This document shows, in pieces, positions 1 to 9,585 of a DNA stretch of 64,000 nt. The notes beneath the pieces were generated by a model. That model searched no databases. It saw nothing but the letters and a program-made list of their open reading frames with translations, and was not told the origin of the DNA. The stretch comes from Lacibacter cauensis (lineage in GTDB: Bacteria; Bacteroidota; Bacteroidia; Chitinophagales; Chitinophagaceae). The position numbers and the translations under genes are program-made. Position 1 is the stretch's first letter; each line of letters opens with the position of its first letter. The stretch is taken from NCBI RefSeq assembly GCF_007830055.1, contig NZ_VLLE01000003.1, forward strand, positions 124,001 through 188,000, written 5' to 3'.

Positions 1-370
1 CGCCGGTTGGGGCAAATGTTTTTACAAGGCTGTCGCCATCAAACACCCAAACATGCAGGTTGTTGAGATGCGGGTTACGCAACATAATGTGTGTAAACGA
101 AGAAAAATCTTTTACTGCAGCCAGAGGAATATACAACCACAGCATTTCATTTTTATAACTGAGGTTAAACTTGACAGCGGAAACCGGCTGCATGTTGTTC
201 TTAATAGCAGCAAACCGTTCAAGATCCATTTGTGCCGATGTATCTCCGTAAGCAAGAACGAGCGACGTGTTGATGTCTGCTTTTGATTCGTTATGGAAAA
301 ACTGTATTTGTGCTGTTGCGCCAAAGCAAAGCAGTAAACAAAAGATCAGGTATCGTAAACGTTTATAAAT
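1..370 (-). CDS. Sensor protein N-terminus (7TMR-DISM extracellular 2-like domain), partial
   Basis: The minus strand is open from about 370 to the window edge and encodes a signal peptide (KRLRYLIFCLLLCFGATAQ) followed by a beta-rich domain. The pattern S.KFNLSYKNEMLWLYIPL, then MLRNPHLNNLHVWVFDGD, matches the 7TMR-DISMED2 extracellular domain. That domain usually sits in front of a seven-helix membrane module and a histidine kinase or diguanylate cyclase (family knowledge), so the missing part is probably a sensor kinase. An in-frame TAA lies at 380-382 and no ATG, GTG or TTG follows before the signal peptide. The best start is ATT at 368-370, or the true start is hidden by a sequence error. 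The domain call is moderate and the start is uncertain. Confidence 0.6.
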   Translation of the reverse strand, partial: MYKRLRYLIFCLLLCFGATAQIQFFHNESKADINTSLVLAYGDTSAQMDLERFAAIKNNMQPVSAVKFNLSYKNEMLWLYIPLAAVKDFSSFTHIMLRNPHLNNLHVWVFDGDSLVKTFAPTG

Positions 371-480
371 AGCAGCAAGTTAAAGTAGTGATACAAAGTA
401 AACGGATATTTACAGAACTGAAATACTCCTTTGTTGGTATTATAGAACAGCGGTTCGCAAACCGTTTTTATTTGTAGTAA

Positions 481-1311
481 CTATTGCAGCGTATTATTTT
501 GTTCCAGCTGTAAAAAAAGTTGATACAGTTGTTGAGTAACGTTGCCGGGTTTGCCGTTTGCAATGCTGTTGCCGTTTACCGAATGTACCTGCAGTAAGCG
601 TTTGGTTGTGCTGCTTACAAACACCTCTTTTGCTTGCAATACATCTTCTATATGTACAGGCTGTTCTTTAACTTTAAGGAACGACGAAGCAAGTTGCAGA
701 ATATGTTTTCGTGTAATACCGTGCAACACATTTGTATCTGCAGTAAGTAATTCATTGTTGTGCGTAACAACAAATACATTCGACCGGGGCAGTTCGCTGA
801 TGCAGCTGTCTTTTACATACAACACATCATCAGCACCCGCATCTTTTACTTTTTGCTGCAGGTAAACACCCATTAGATAATTAATGGATTTTACTGTTGG
901 CAATTCCCGTACGTATTCTTCTGTTATAAGCCGGATACTTTTTTTCTCATCAAAAACATCATCCATTGTTAGTGGCGCTTGTGTAATGATGATGTTCGGT
1001 GTGCTGATGGAATACGTATCCGCAGCATAACCACCGGTTACGGTAATACGTATACCCGAAGTTGCCAGCTGGTTACGGTTGATGAGTTCCAGTATAATTT
1101 GTTTTAGCGCATCTAAAGTATAAGGTAACGACAGCCGAAGTATTGATGCAGATTGTTTCAACCGTGCAAGATGATCATCAATAAATAACGGTTTATGATT
1201 CACTGTTCTGAAAAAATCGAATACGCCATAACCTCGCTGTATGGCTAAATCGCTTACATGTACACTTGCTTTTGCTGCTTCTACCCAATCGCCATTAATA
1301 AACGTCCACAT
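481..1311 (-). CDS. Class IV aminotransferase (branched-chain / D-amino-acid aminotransferase type)
   Basis: This 276-residue cytosolic PLP enzyme has the usual length for fold-type IV aminotransferases. Visible motifs are RGYGVFDFFR near residue 26, the Schiff-base lysine in TVKSINYLMG (K141), and SELPRSNVFVV followed by GITR in the second half, which form the PLP phosphate cup. Family members transaminate branched-chain or D-amino acids, or act as aminodeoxychorismate lyase. The sequence alone does not fix the substrate, but the absence of a pab neighbour and the presence of peptide-handling genes favour an amino-acid substrate. It lies 26 bp downstream of the penicillin-acylase gene on the same strand, so the two may be co-transcribed. 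Confidence 0.85.
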   Translation of the reverse strand: MWTFINGDWVEAAKASVHVSDLAIQRGYGVFDFFRTVNHKPLFIDDHLARLKQSASILRLSLPYTLDALKQIILELINRNQLATSGIRITVTGGYAADTYSISTPNIIITQAPLTMDDVFDEKKSIRLITEEYVRELPTVKSINYLMGVYLQQKVKDAGADDVLYVKDSCISELPRSNVFVVTHNNELLTADTNVLHGITRKHILQLASSFLKVKEQPVHIEDVLQAKEVFVSSTTKRLLQVHSVNGNSIANGKPGNVTQQLYQLFLQLEQNNTLQ

Positions 1312-1337
1312 GTTTCTTGCTTCAATAGTTAAAAGGA

Positions 1338-3557
1338 TTATTCGCCCGGGTGATAAGAACGTTCCACATGCTTCAGTACATCTTCTTTATAAAACAGTAC
1401 ATCTTTAAATTGTCCTTTTGTATACATGAGCAACTGATCGTTGAAATGCGGCGATTGCACATTACCACTTACACCACCAGCCAAAAGCGATTTGGCTTTA
1501 ATGCGTTTTCCAAACTCCACAGCACAAATAAAACTATTGCCACTGGTGCCGTAACGCTTTATTGTACCGGGATAGTAGTTGCTGTTATAGGCAGGCAACA
1601 TGCCCCATGCACTTGATGCAAAGGCAACAGGTACACTTTCTTTATTATCGTTGTATTGTTGCTGAATATCGTTACTCACCCGTTGAAAGCGGTTGATCTC
1701 TCCCCAGGCAACATTCCACTTACCATATCTTTTTTGAAACATACGTACCACCTCTAAGAGCGGGTTGAGTAGCTGTGCAGCCGAAGCTGAGTCAGCAAAA
1801 AGTTTTGTTGCATCAACCTGGTCGGTTTCGCCATCTTCAATATACACTTTGCGAATGCCCGGGCCAAGTAACTGTGCCCACTCAATAGCCAAAGCCGTAG
1901 CAACTGAATTTTCGGCTACACGATAATCCCATTGCTTCAATACCTGCATGGGTTCAACAAGATCTTTATAAAAAGCATTGTCTGCAGTTACGCTAGCATC
2001 GTAGTTTTTTATTAATGCCGGAACTAAAATTTCAAATGCAGCAAGATAGGTATCGTAACCCGCCTTGATCATTTTATCGATGGTGAATTTATTTTCCTTG
2101 CTCAACACCCGTACCGCATTCACGCCTCGAAAATTTTCACCATCCGGTGCCATGTAAACAGGATAATCTTTTTTCTTGGGGCTGGCATCGCCACTTACAG
2201 TAAATGGTGTGGAATTGCAGTTTTGTATCCATCCGTTTGCCGGATTATAAACATGAACTGTTTCATTTACTTTATGCAGTCCTTTCCATTCAGTAACAGT
2301 TGTAGTGCCATCCATTACTTTGCCCCAGTTGAGATTTTTATCACGCACAGGTACAAAGTTGCCATGCCAGTAAGCAATGTTTCCTTTGTAATCGGCAAAT
2401 ACGGTGTTGTTGCTGGTATTGGCCTGCAGATCCATTACTTTTTTATAATCATCCAATCCTTTTGCTTTGGTGCGTAGCCAGCTTTGTATTAAACCTTTCA
2501 GATCACGGTTGTTGCTTTTTACACTAATGATCTGCGATCCACGTTTTGCCATAACCGGTCCGTGATGTGTGTAGAACGCCCTGATTTTTTTTGTTACTAT
2601 TTGACCATTGCTTTTGTATTGCAGCTCAATCAGCTTTTCTTTTACCGGCAACCATTGCTTATTGTATTTGTATACATAGCCGGAGCCCTGTCGTTTTGTT
2701 TCTTCGGCATACATATCGCTCACATCAACACTGCTGCTGGTATGCATCCATCCGCAATAAGGATTGAAGCCCTGGTAAATAAAAAACTGTCCCCATGTTA
2801 CGGCGCCGTATACATTCAGTCCTTGTTCGCTGTTCATGTGTACTTCGGGCCGGAAATAGAAAGTGGTGTGCGGATTGATGTAAAGAATGGCATTGCCGCT
2901 TTCTGTTTTCGAGGGCGCTACAGCAAAACCATTGCTGCCATCGGTTTGTTTATTTTCAGCAACTGCAGCGTAGGCGAATAGCTGCTCTTCTTTCAATGCG
3001 TTTATATAAGCCGAAGACATTTTGATACTATCGCTGTAAAAATTTTTTACTTCTGCTTCGGTAACATCGCCGGTACTGATGGCACCAATGCTGCCATCGG
3101 TCCACAACAACGGGTACCAGGGTTTAAAGCGGGTGAGCAAAGCCGGTTTTACTTCGGGATGTTTATAGAGGTAATAATTGATCCCATCGGCCCAAGCATT
3201 CATTAATTGTTTCAACCAAAGAGGCGCTTTGTTGTAATCGGCCACAGCTTCTGCACTGTCGATGAGTAAGCGGATGTAGAGATCGCCGTACAAAGCAGTT
3301 TCGCCTAACACTTCTGCTTTGCGACCCAGCTTTTCAATATAGTTCATCTCCACCCGTTTAAAATCGTCTTCGCATTGTGCATACAGTAAACCGAATACCG
3401 CATCCGCATCGGTTTTTCCATAAACATGCGGAACTCCCCAGTTATCACGAATGATGTTGACAGCAGCTGCCTGTTGCTGCCATTTTTTTATTTCGGCAGA
3501 TGAAAAAGGCTGTGCAGCAGAAAAGAAAGGAAGAAACAGTAAAATAAAATAACGCAT
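1338..3557 (-). CDS. Penicillin acylase family protein (Ntn hydrolase)
   Basis: A secreted acylase precursor of the penicillin amidase / AHL acylase family (S45). A signal peptide (MRYFILLFLPFFSAAQ) is followed by the alpha-chain motif IIRDNWGVPHVYG, and then the autoprocessing site TDGSNGFAVAP. The Ser in that site (about residue 208 from this start) becomes the N-terminal nucleophile after self-cleavage. The full length of about 740 residues fits the uncleaved precursor. These enzymes cleave amide bonds of acylated amines such as beta-lactams, acyl-homoserine lactones and N-acyl amino acids. The substrate is not readable here. A start four codons upstream (3569) is possible; the chosen one puts a charged residue directly before the hydrophobic stretch. 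Confidence 0.88.
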   Translation of the reverse strand: MRYFILLFLPFFSAAQPFSSAEIKKWQQQAAAVNIIRDNWGVPHVYGKTDADAVFGLLYAQCEDDFKRVEMNYIEKLGRKAEVLGETALYGDLYIRLLIDSAEAVADYNKAPLWLKQLMNAWADGINYYLYKHPEVKPALLTRFKPWYPLLWTDGSIGAISTGDVTEAEVKNFYSDSIKMSSAYINALKEEQLFAYAAVAENKQTDGSNGFAVAPSKTESGNAILYINPHTTFYFRPEVHMNSEQGLNVYGAVTWGQFFIYQGFNPYCGWMHTSSSVDVSDMYAEETKRQGSGYVYKYNKQWLPVKEKLIELQYKSNGQIVTKKIRAFYTHHGPVMAKRGSQIISVKSNNRDLKGLIQSWLRTKAKGLDDYKKVMDLQANTSNNTVFADYKGNIAYWHGNFVPVRDKNLNWGKVMDGTTTVTEWKGLHKVNETVHVYNPANGWIQNCNSTPFTVSGDASPKKKDYPVYMAPDGENFRGVNAVRVLSKENKFTIDKMIKAGYDTYLAAFEILVPALIKNYDASVTADNAFYKDLVEPMQVLKQWDYRVAENSVATALAIEWAQLLGPGIRKVYIEDGETDQVDATKLFADSASAAQLLNPLLEVVRMFQKRYGKWNVAWGEINRFQRVSNDIQQQYNDNKESVPVAFASSAWGMLPAYNSNYYPGTIKRYGTSGNSFICAVEFGKRIKAKSLLAGGVSGNVQSPHFNDQLLMYTKGQFKDVLFYKEDVLKHVERSYHPGE

Positions 3558-3635
3558 AGCAGTAACCATTAACAGTTACCACTAAGCTAAGTATTCGTTG
3601 TGTGCCCGCAAAAAGCTTTACAGCAACGGCCTTAG

Positions 3636-4394
3636 TTATGGATTGGCAGTTGTGTGTTTCTTTCTGAAATCGGGCTGCCAGTAAAAGAACCAGCGGATGG
3701 TGTGGTTAAGATTGTATTGATAACCGCTTAAACGTTGTTGCCATACATGCATGTAACCAAAGTCGAATGCGAGCGATGGAGTGATCTGTTGTTTGATGCC
3801 GGCAAACAAACGGTTTTGATCGAAGTTGTTGTACACAATATCCTTGCCTGTCTGCAGCATCAACTCATCACTCAGTGCAATGCTGGGCACATATTTATTT
3901 TTGCTTAGCGGAATGTTGAGACCTAACTGGTAGCGGTAACGTGTGCTGTAACGATAATTATCTGTAAGCTCGTTGTTGACCACTTTCTGAATCCAACGCT
4001 CTTCTAAACGGAAGCGTTGAGACAGTTGTACTTTGCCCAATGGCTGATTAAGCTGTACCTGCTGCACCAACCTGTTCTCATTTACAAACAGTTCGGTGGT
4101 AGCTGTTTTGTTGGCCAGCCACATGTGGCCGCCGCTTAACGATACACTCAGGTTTTTGTTAATTATATACCCAACACCTGCACGGGTATAGTAAAAGTTG
4201 TTGTTCTTTAAGTAATTCGTACGTCGAACATGAAAATCGCCAACAAGAAAAATTTTATTGCTGATGCGGGCCTGTGTGTTAATACTTGTCCAGAAATGAT
4301 TTTGATGCTGCACTTCACGTGTGCGTTGTGCTGCAGCGTTTAACGAGAAAATTAAAAACAGGACGGGTAGATACTTGTTCAACTGCAAATACAT
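3636..4394 (-). CDS. DUF2490 domain outer-membrane beta-barrel protein
   Basis: A 252-residue protein with a signal peptide (MYLQLNKYLPVLFLIFSLNAAAQ) followed by alternating beta strands rich in aromatic residues, such as NHFWTSINTQARIS and YTRAGVGYIINKNLSVSLSGG. It ends in strands typical of an outer-membrane barrel. The pattern fits DUF2490, a family common in Bacteroidota with no known biochemical role. It ends 78 bp upstream of the acylase start and may share a transcript with it. No catalytic motif is visible. Confidence 0.75.
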   Translation of the reverse strand: MYLQLNKYLPVLFLIFSLNAAAQRTREVQHQNHFWTSINTQARISNKIFLVGDFHVRRTNYLKNNNFYYTRAGVGYIINKNLSVSLSGGHMWLANKTATTELFVNENRLVQQVQLNQPLGKVQLSQRFRLEERWIQKVVNNELTDNYRYSTRYRYQLGLNIPLSKNKYVPSIALSDELMLQTGKDIVYNNFDQNRLFAGIKQQITPSLAFDFGYMHVWQQRLSGYQYNLNHTIRWFFYWQPDFRKKHTTANP

Positions 4395-4496
4395 TGTACA
4401 AAAATAAAATGACTAACTTTTTTTATCGGTGAGTTCTATCACACTTATTACTGATTCATGTCTTTTGAAAACATATCCTGCAAAACAAAAGGCATG

Positions 4497-5903
4497 CTAA
4501 CCTGTACTGTGCTGCTTTTTAAAGTACAGGTAAAAGAAAACACCACTAAGTACCAGTACCAAACCAGTAAGCGATTGCACGGGTTGTGTAATAACGGTGT
4601 TAACCAATAACGCAATTGAGAACAAGCCAACAAACGCAGGTAGTACGGGGTAACCGATCACTTTTGTTTTGATTGTTCCGTTGCGTTTCATTTTAAACAA
4701 TGCAATTACTACAAGACTGTAAAACAAAAATCCGGCAAAGATCACCATATTCGTTAACATATCAAACGTGCCCGACAGTACAAGTACACAACTCCAGATC
4801 ATGGTATACAATAAGGTAACAGATGGCGTGCGGTAAACAGGATGCACCGTTGCTGCTTTTTTGAAAAAGAAATTTCCCTGTGCCATACGGTAGTAAATGC
4901 GTGCATGTGCCAGGATAATGCCGTTGATTGTGCCAAATACCGAAATCATGATGAGCACAACAATCAACGATTGACCAGCCTTGCCCAGCAATGTTTCTGC
5001 AACAACGGCTGCACCTATCTGGCTTTCCTCAACTGCTTTTAATGTGTGCAACGGCAACACATGCATATAGGCTAAATTGATCAGCACATACAACAGCATG
5101 GCAATCGCCACACCACTAATGATTGCCATGGGAATGTTACGTTTCGGATTTTTTATTTCACCTGCAATAAACGAAATATTACTCCAGCCATCGTAAGCCC
5201 AGAATGCACTCAGCATGGCAGCAAGTACAGCACTGAATAAGGCCATACCATGCAGTTCCGTTGCAGGAGCAGATGTGGTTGGCTGTATTGTTTCGTTTGT
5301 ACCAGCATACGAAAGCCCCAACACAATCAACAAAAGAATACCGAGTATTTTGGCCGATGTGATGATGTTGTTAACGAGTCCGCCATTTTGCACACCACGG
5401 TAGTTGACCCATGTGAGTAATATAATGGCTGTTATTGCCAGCATCTTAATGCCGCCATCCTGAAAGGGAAAAATAAAACCGGCAATCGAAACATGCTCGA
5501 GCGTATGAAAAGGATTTCCTAATGGAATAAATACATTCACCGTTTGTGCAAAAATGAAACCGAGTGCAGCAATGGATGCACAACCGATGATGGTAAAATC
5601 GGTCCAGCCAAACAGAAACGAAAAGAAATTACCGAACGATAGACGCAGGTATTCGTATACACCTCCCGATTCTTCGGTTAACGCAGAAAGGCCGGCAAGC
5701 GTAAACGCACCAAACATGGTAATGAGCCCGGCACCGATCCATGCAACAATAATCCATGTTTCGCTTAAACCCGTTTGTGCCATGGGCACAATCTTTTTAA
5801 ACACACCGGAACCAATCATCATACCTGCTACGAGTAGAATGCCGGTACTAAGGCCCAAGGCACGTTTTAATGTTGGTTGTTGAGTGCTGGTATTGTTATG
5901 CAT
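4497..5903 (-). CDS. APC superfamily amino acid permease
   Basis: A 468-residue integral inner-membrane transporter with about twelve hydrophobic helices. The N-terminal motif GLSTGILLVAGMMIGSGVF is the substrate-binding GSG loop of helix 1 in the APC family, and EESGGVYEYLRLSFG follows at the helix 2/3 region. It most resembles the LAT/basic amino acid-polyamine antiporter group. It is the last gene of a tight minus-strand run, starting 11 bp after the serine hydrolase stop. That suggests uptake of an amino acid released by its neighbours (inference). Confidence 0.88.
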   Translation of the reverse strand: MHNNTSTQQPTLKRALGLSTGILLVAGMMIGSGVFKKIVPMAQTGLSETWIIVAWIGAGLITMFGAFTLAGLSALTEESGGVYEYLRLSFGNFFSFLFGWTDFTIIGCASIAALGFIFAQTVNVFIPLGNPFHTLEHVSIAGFIFPFQDGGIKMLAITAIILLTWVNYRGVQNGGLVNNIITSAKILGILLLIVLGLSYAGTNETIQPTTSAPATELHGMALFSAVLAAMLSAFWAYDGWSNISFIAGEIKNPKRNIPMAIISGVAIAMLLYVLINLAYMHVLPLHTLKAVEESQIGAAVVAETLLGKAGQSLIVVLIMISVFGTINGIILAHARIYYRMAQGNFFFKKAATVHPVYRTPSVTLLYTMIWSCVLVLSGTFDMLTNMVIFAGFLFYSLVVIALFKMKRNGTIKTKVIGYPVLPAFVGLFSIALLVNTVITQPVQSLTGLVLVLSGVFFYLYFKKQHSTG

Positions 5904-5914
5904 GAAGTTGCTGC

Positions 5915-7072
5915 TTATTTATTTTCTGCAGACTGGATAATTAACCGCAACACATCTGCAACCTTACTGTCATCGAGCCAGCGTGCAACAACAACCAGAT
6001 CGTGTTCCTTATCAACAATGATGTAATTGCCGCCAAAACCAACAGCATAGTAAACACTAGCTGAAATACCTTTCCAGTTTTGTTCGGTATTTAACCACCA
6101 CAAGTAACCGTAGTTTTTGTTAGCAGCAGATGGTTGCTGTATGGCAGCGATCCATTTTTCGGAGAGCAACTGTTGGTTTTTCCATTTGCCATTGCGCAGA
6201 AACAACAAACCAAACCGTGCATGATCATATGTATTGATAAAAATGCCGCCACCATGATGACCACCACCACTTACCGATTGTACAGTGAGACCATCCATCG
6301 TTACATATGAGTTTTCGTAACCAAACCAGCGCCAGGTAGTAGATGCCCCAATGGGATCCATAATTTTTTCTTTGAGCACAATGGGTAATGGTTTGCGCCA
6401 CACCTGTAATAACGAATAGGCCAACAAGTTTACACGTACATCATTGTATTCGTAATTGGTGCCGGGTTCCAGCAGTTTGCGGTTTTTCCAATCGTCAATG
6501 CTTCCTTCTTTTGGCGGGCGATCGGCCCAATCGTGCAAACCAAATAAGCTTCCGCTCCAATCGCTCGATTGTGTAAGTAAATGCTGCCAGGTAATTTTTG
6601 CATTATGTGGTCCTTCAAAACTTTCGTCCCACACATATTGCCCAACTTTGTCGGTTACGTTTTTGATCAAACCCTGATCAACGGCTAAGCCTGCAACGGT
6701 AGAAAGATAACTCTTGGTAACGCTGAATGTCATATCAACACGGTTCACATCGCCCCATTGTGCAACAATGTACCCGTTTTTAATAACCAGCCCTGCAGGT
6801 CCGCCACGTTCTTTCATGGGCCCGATAATTTTATAGCCCGGTTCCCGAGAGTAGGATTTTATATTGGCTATACGTAAATCCCGTTCAACTTTGTTTTCGC
6901 TTCGTAACGCAAGAGCAACAGCACTGTCGAGCGTTGCTGCATTCATCTTCAGCTCCTGTGGTTTTTTTGTTTGCCATTCAGCATCGGGAAAATAACTCTG
7001 CTGTGCATACGTAACAGCAACAGCTAAAAAGAATAGGCTTATACAAACGAATTGCCGGAGATACTGTTTCAT
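5915..7072 (-). CDS. Serine hydrolase of the beta-lactamase class C / DD-peptidase fold
   Basis: A signal peptide (MKQYLRQFVCISLFFLAVAV) targets this 385-residue protein to the periplasm or envelope. The catalytic SxxK is S117-V-T-K120. The second motif is Y209-N-D rather than the usual YxN, and a GGHHGGG stretch stands in for the K/HTG motif. This pattern is typical of the broad beta-lactamase-related group that includes esterases, D-aminopeptidases and penicillin-binding proteins rather than resistance enzymes. It lies 10 bp from the upstream HGSNAT-like gene and 11 bp from the downstream permease, so it is almost certainly in their operon. The substrate is unknown. Confidence 0.87.
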   Translation of the reverse strand: MKQYLRQFVCISLFFLAVAVTYAQQSYFPDAEWQTKKPQELKMNAATLDSAVALALRSENKVERDLRIANIKSYSREPGYKIIGPMKERGGPAGLVIKNGYIVAQWGDVNRVDMTFSVTKSYLSTVAGLAVDQGLIKNVTDKVGQYVWDESFEGPHNAKITWQHLLTQSSDWSGSLFGLHDWADRPPKEGSIDDWKNRKLLEPGTNYEYNDVRVNLLAYSLLQVWRKPLPIVLKEKIMDPIGASTTWRWFGYENSYVTMDGLTVQSVSGGGHHGGGIFINTYDHARFGLLFLRNGKWKNQQLLSEKWIAAIQQPSAANKNYGYLWWLNTEQNWKGISASVYYAVGFGGNYIIVDKEHDLVVVARWLDDSKVADVLRLIIQSAENK

Positions 7073-7082
7073 AATTTCAATA

Positions 7083-8267
7083 TTACAAATAACTCAGCCA
7101 TTTCTTTTCTTTATGATTTGTTTTATAACGATCGTACCATTTACATAACGGGTACAAGGCCATTACAACCGAAAGCCAAACAACATACACGATCCATAAA
7201 CTATAACCTTCTCCCGGTATAATAAATTTAAACGGAATGGGTACGTTCATACCTTCTGCTACACTATGTCCTCTTGAAAAGAAAAGCATAATTGAAATGA
7301 GATGGAGCACATAAAAATGCACGATGTAATAAAAGAGTGGAACACGGCCAAATACAATAGCGAATTGTGCAAACCGTCCGCCGGTATTTTTTATAAATGA
7401 TAAGAAGATAAGTGCGCCACCAATTGTTGCACACATAAACAGTAATGATGGCGGATATTTTTGCACATTCATAAAAGAGAAAAATGTTTGCAGCCCGGTC
7501 TTTTGATTACTCCATGGTTGTGAATCGCCATACACATTTATCCAGCGGAGTATCACAAAAAATACCAACGCAGCAACGCCCATCCATAACATGAGTTTAT
7601 TTCTGCGTTCGGTTTCTGTATTGCTGAAAAGTTTACCGAAACAATAACCGAGTATCATCAAACCTGTCCATGGCAAAAAAGGATACATGATGCCCAATGT
7701 AAACTTGCTGCTTACCTGAAGAAAAGCAGGACGATGCAAGAAGCTCCACCACACAGGAACAGCGCCGTTGCGCTCTGCTTCAGCAAAATCCAGCAGGTTA
7801 TGCCCAAATACGATCAGTAGCCCGATGATCAGTAATGCACGGAACGGTAACCAGATTAGTAAACCCAGCAGAACCATACTGATGCCAATGGACCATATTG
7901 TTGCAAGAACGATTGTACTGAAGTAGATATCGCCTAATACTCCAAATGTCATTACTGTTATTTCTATCAGCACCAGCCAAAGGCCACGTGTGATGAGAAA
8001 CCAACTCAGCTCTTTTGTTGTTTTTCTTTTGCTTTGCAGCCAGGCCGAAACACCGGAAAGAAACGCGAAAGCCGGTGCACAGAAATGGGTGATCCAGCGT
8101 GTGAAATAAAGCGCAGCTGTTGTTGTTTCAGGATTGAGCGGATCGCCGGTAAATGCTTCCCGATGAAAAAAATCACGTGTATGATCGAGTGCCATAATGA
8201 TCATTACTATACCCCGAAGCAGATCGATGGATTCAATTCGTTTCGATGATGAGATTGTTTGCTGCAT
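7083..8267 (-). CDS. HGSNAT-like (DUF1624) membrane acyltransferase, copy 2
   Basis: A 394-residue polytopic membrane protein with about ten helices. The N-terminal SKRIESIDLLRGIVMIIMALDHTRDFFH is the signature of the heparan-alpha-glucosaminide N-acetyltransferase catalytic domain, with the conserved DH.RD likely at the active site. Family members move acetyl groups from cytosolic acetyl-CoA to an amine outside the membrane. In bacteria the acceptor is mostly unknown. The gene is a tandem paralog of the upstream one; both end in KINHKEK/KTNHKEK..WLSYL. Genes before and after are separated by only 19 and 10 bp. Confidence 0.82.
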   Translation of the reverse strand: MQQTISSSKRIESIDLLRGIVMIIMALDHTRDFFHREAFTGDPLNPETTTAALYFTRWITHFCAPAFAFLSGVSAWLQSKRKTTKELSWFLITRGLWLVLIEITVMTFGVLGDIYFSTIVLATIWSIGISMVLLGLLIWLPFRALLIIGLLIVFGHNLLDFAEAERNGAVPVWWSFLHRPAFLQVSSKFTLGIMYPFLPWTGLMILGYCFGKLFSNTETERRNKLMLWMGVAALVFFVILRWINVYGDSQPWSNQKTGLQTFFSFMNVQKYPPSLLFMCATIGGALIFLSFIKNTGGRFAQFAIVFGRVPLFYYIVHFYVLHLISIMLFFSRGHSVAEGMNVPIPFKFIIPGEGYSLWIVYVVWLSVVMALYPLCKWYDRYKTNHKEKKWLSYL

Positions 8268-8286
8268 ACTATTTACTGATGTGATG

Positions 8287-9477
8287 TTATAAATAACTCA
8301 GCCACCATTTTTCTTTATGGTTGATTTTGTAGCGATCGTATCGTTTACACAATGGATACAATGCAACAACAATAAATATCCAAACAAGATAAACCACCGA
8401 TAATGAAAACCCATAGCCTTTTAAATCTTCTGCAAACCAGAGTGGTTGTTTCAGTATCCAAGCCTTCCAGCTGAAATCGGTAAAGAACTCTGCCGCCAGC
8501 ATAGCAAAAAGGTGAACCAGGAAAATATGTGTAAGGTAGTAGAACATGGGTACCCTGCCATAAACCGAAATGATGTTTGAAATTTTGTTGGCCGTATTTT
8601 CGGTAAAAGCCAGAAACAAGATGGCTGGTCCCAACGTCATTAATACATACAGGAGCGAAGGCGGATATTTATTGGCTTTAATAAATGACAAGAACGTATA
8701 GAAAGGAGACGATTGGGTACTCCACGGAACAGGATCGCCATAGACGTTTATACAACGAATGATGATGAACAGCGCAACGGCTGTGCCGCCAATAAGCAGT
8801 AACAGTTTTTTTCTCTGTTGCACACTGTATGCAGCAGTAAACAATGTACCGAAGCAATAACCAAGCGCCATCACCCCAATCCATGGGAGAACCGGATAGC
8901 CTACCAGGATATTTTTTCCTTGCCAGGTAAAAAACATTTGATCGTGTAGCAACGACCATCCAAAAGCTTTGAGCGAATTACCGGGTACGTGCACCTGGTC
9001 GAACAGGTTGTGTGCAGCAACCAAAACAAGACCGATGACGAAAATGAATTTAACAGGTAAATGAATAAGTGCTGCCAGAATCACCATGCTTATACCCAAG
9101 GTCCAGATAACAATGAAGTAAATATTGGTAAACGCTAAATCGAAATTCCATAAAAACGTAATCAGCGTCAGCTCAAGAAAAATTAACCAGGCGCCCCTTT
9201 TCAGGAGGAAAAGTGAAAGTTCTTTCTTCGATTTTTTTTGTCCGCTGAGTAAAGCAGAAGTGCCCGCCAGAAAAATAAAAACGGGTGCACAGAAATGGGT
9301 AATCCATCTTGTAAAAAACAAAGCAGGGGATGTTTTGGCAAGATCCAACGGATCATACAAAAAGGCATCGGCATGAAAATAATCCCGAACATGATCCAGC
9401 GCCATAATAATCATGACCGTTCCCCGCAGCAAATCAATAGATGTAATGCGTTTAGAAACAGATAGTGGTTGTTGCAT
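8287..9477 (-). CDS. HGSNAT-like (DUF1624) membrane acyltransferase, copy 1
   Basis: A 396-residue paralog of the next gene, with the same opening block (SKRITSIDLLRGTVMIIMALDHVRDYFH), the same helix layout and an almost identical C-terminal tail. It is the first gene of a four-gene minus-strand operon (9477 down to 4497). The two copies differ clearly across the loops, so the duplication is not recent and the copies may act on different acceptors or as a heterodimer (inference). Alternative names are DUF1624 or DUF5009 family protein. Confidence 0.82.
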   Translation of the reverse strand: MQQPLSVSKRITSIDLLRGTVMIIMALDHVRDYFHADAFLYDPLDLAKTSPALFFTRWITHFCAPVFIFLAGTSALLSGQKKSKKELSLFLLKRGAWLIFLELTLITFLWNFDLAFTNIYFIVIWTLGISMVILAALIHLPVKFIFVIGLVLVAAHNLFDQVHVPGNSLKAFGWSLLHDQMFFTWQGKNILVGYPVLPWIGVMALGYCFGTLFTAAYSVQQRKKLLLLIGGTAVALFIIIRCINVYGDPVPWSTQSSPFYTFLSFIKANKYPPSLLYVLMTLGPAILFLAFTENTANKISNIISVYGRVPMFYYLTHIFLVHLFAMLAAEFFTDFSWKAWILKQPLWFAEDLKGYGFSLSVVYLVWIFIVVALYPLCKRYDRYKINHKEKWWLSYL

Positions 9478-9521
9478 GTGTAGTTGATTGATGGTGGTTG
9501 TAGTTGCATAAATGCAGCTAC

Positions 9522-9548
9522 AAAAATGCCGACACGAAGGTCGGCATT
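9522..9548 (-). terminator. Intrinsic terminator after the M19 dipeptidase
   Basis: On the minus strand a perfect 9-bp stem AATGCCGAC / GTCGGCATT with a 6-nt loop is followed by TTTTTG. It lies 38 bp past the dipeptidase stop and before the HGSNAT-like gene, so it separates these two transcripts. Confidence 0.75.
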
Positions 9549-9585
9549 AAAAAGGTAGAAAGAAGAATTGATGTTTGCAAACAAA

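Noticed and set aside
5915-7072. Beta-lactam resistance gene
   Set aside because: Only the general fold motifs are present, the second motif is YND rather than YxN, and the context is metabolic.
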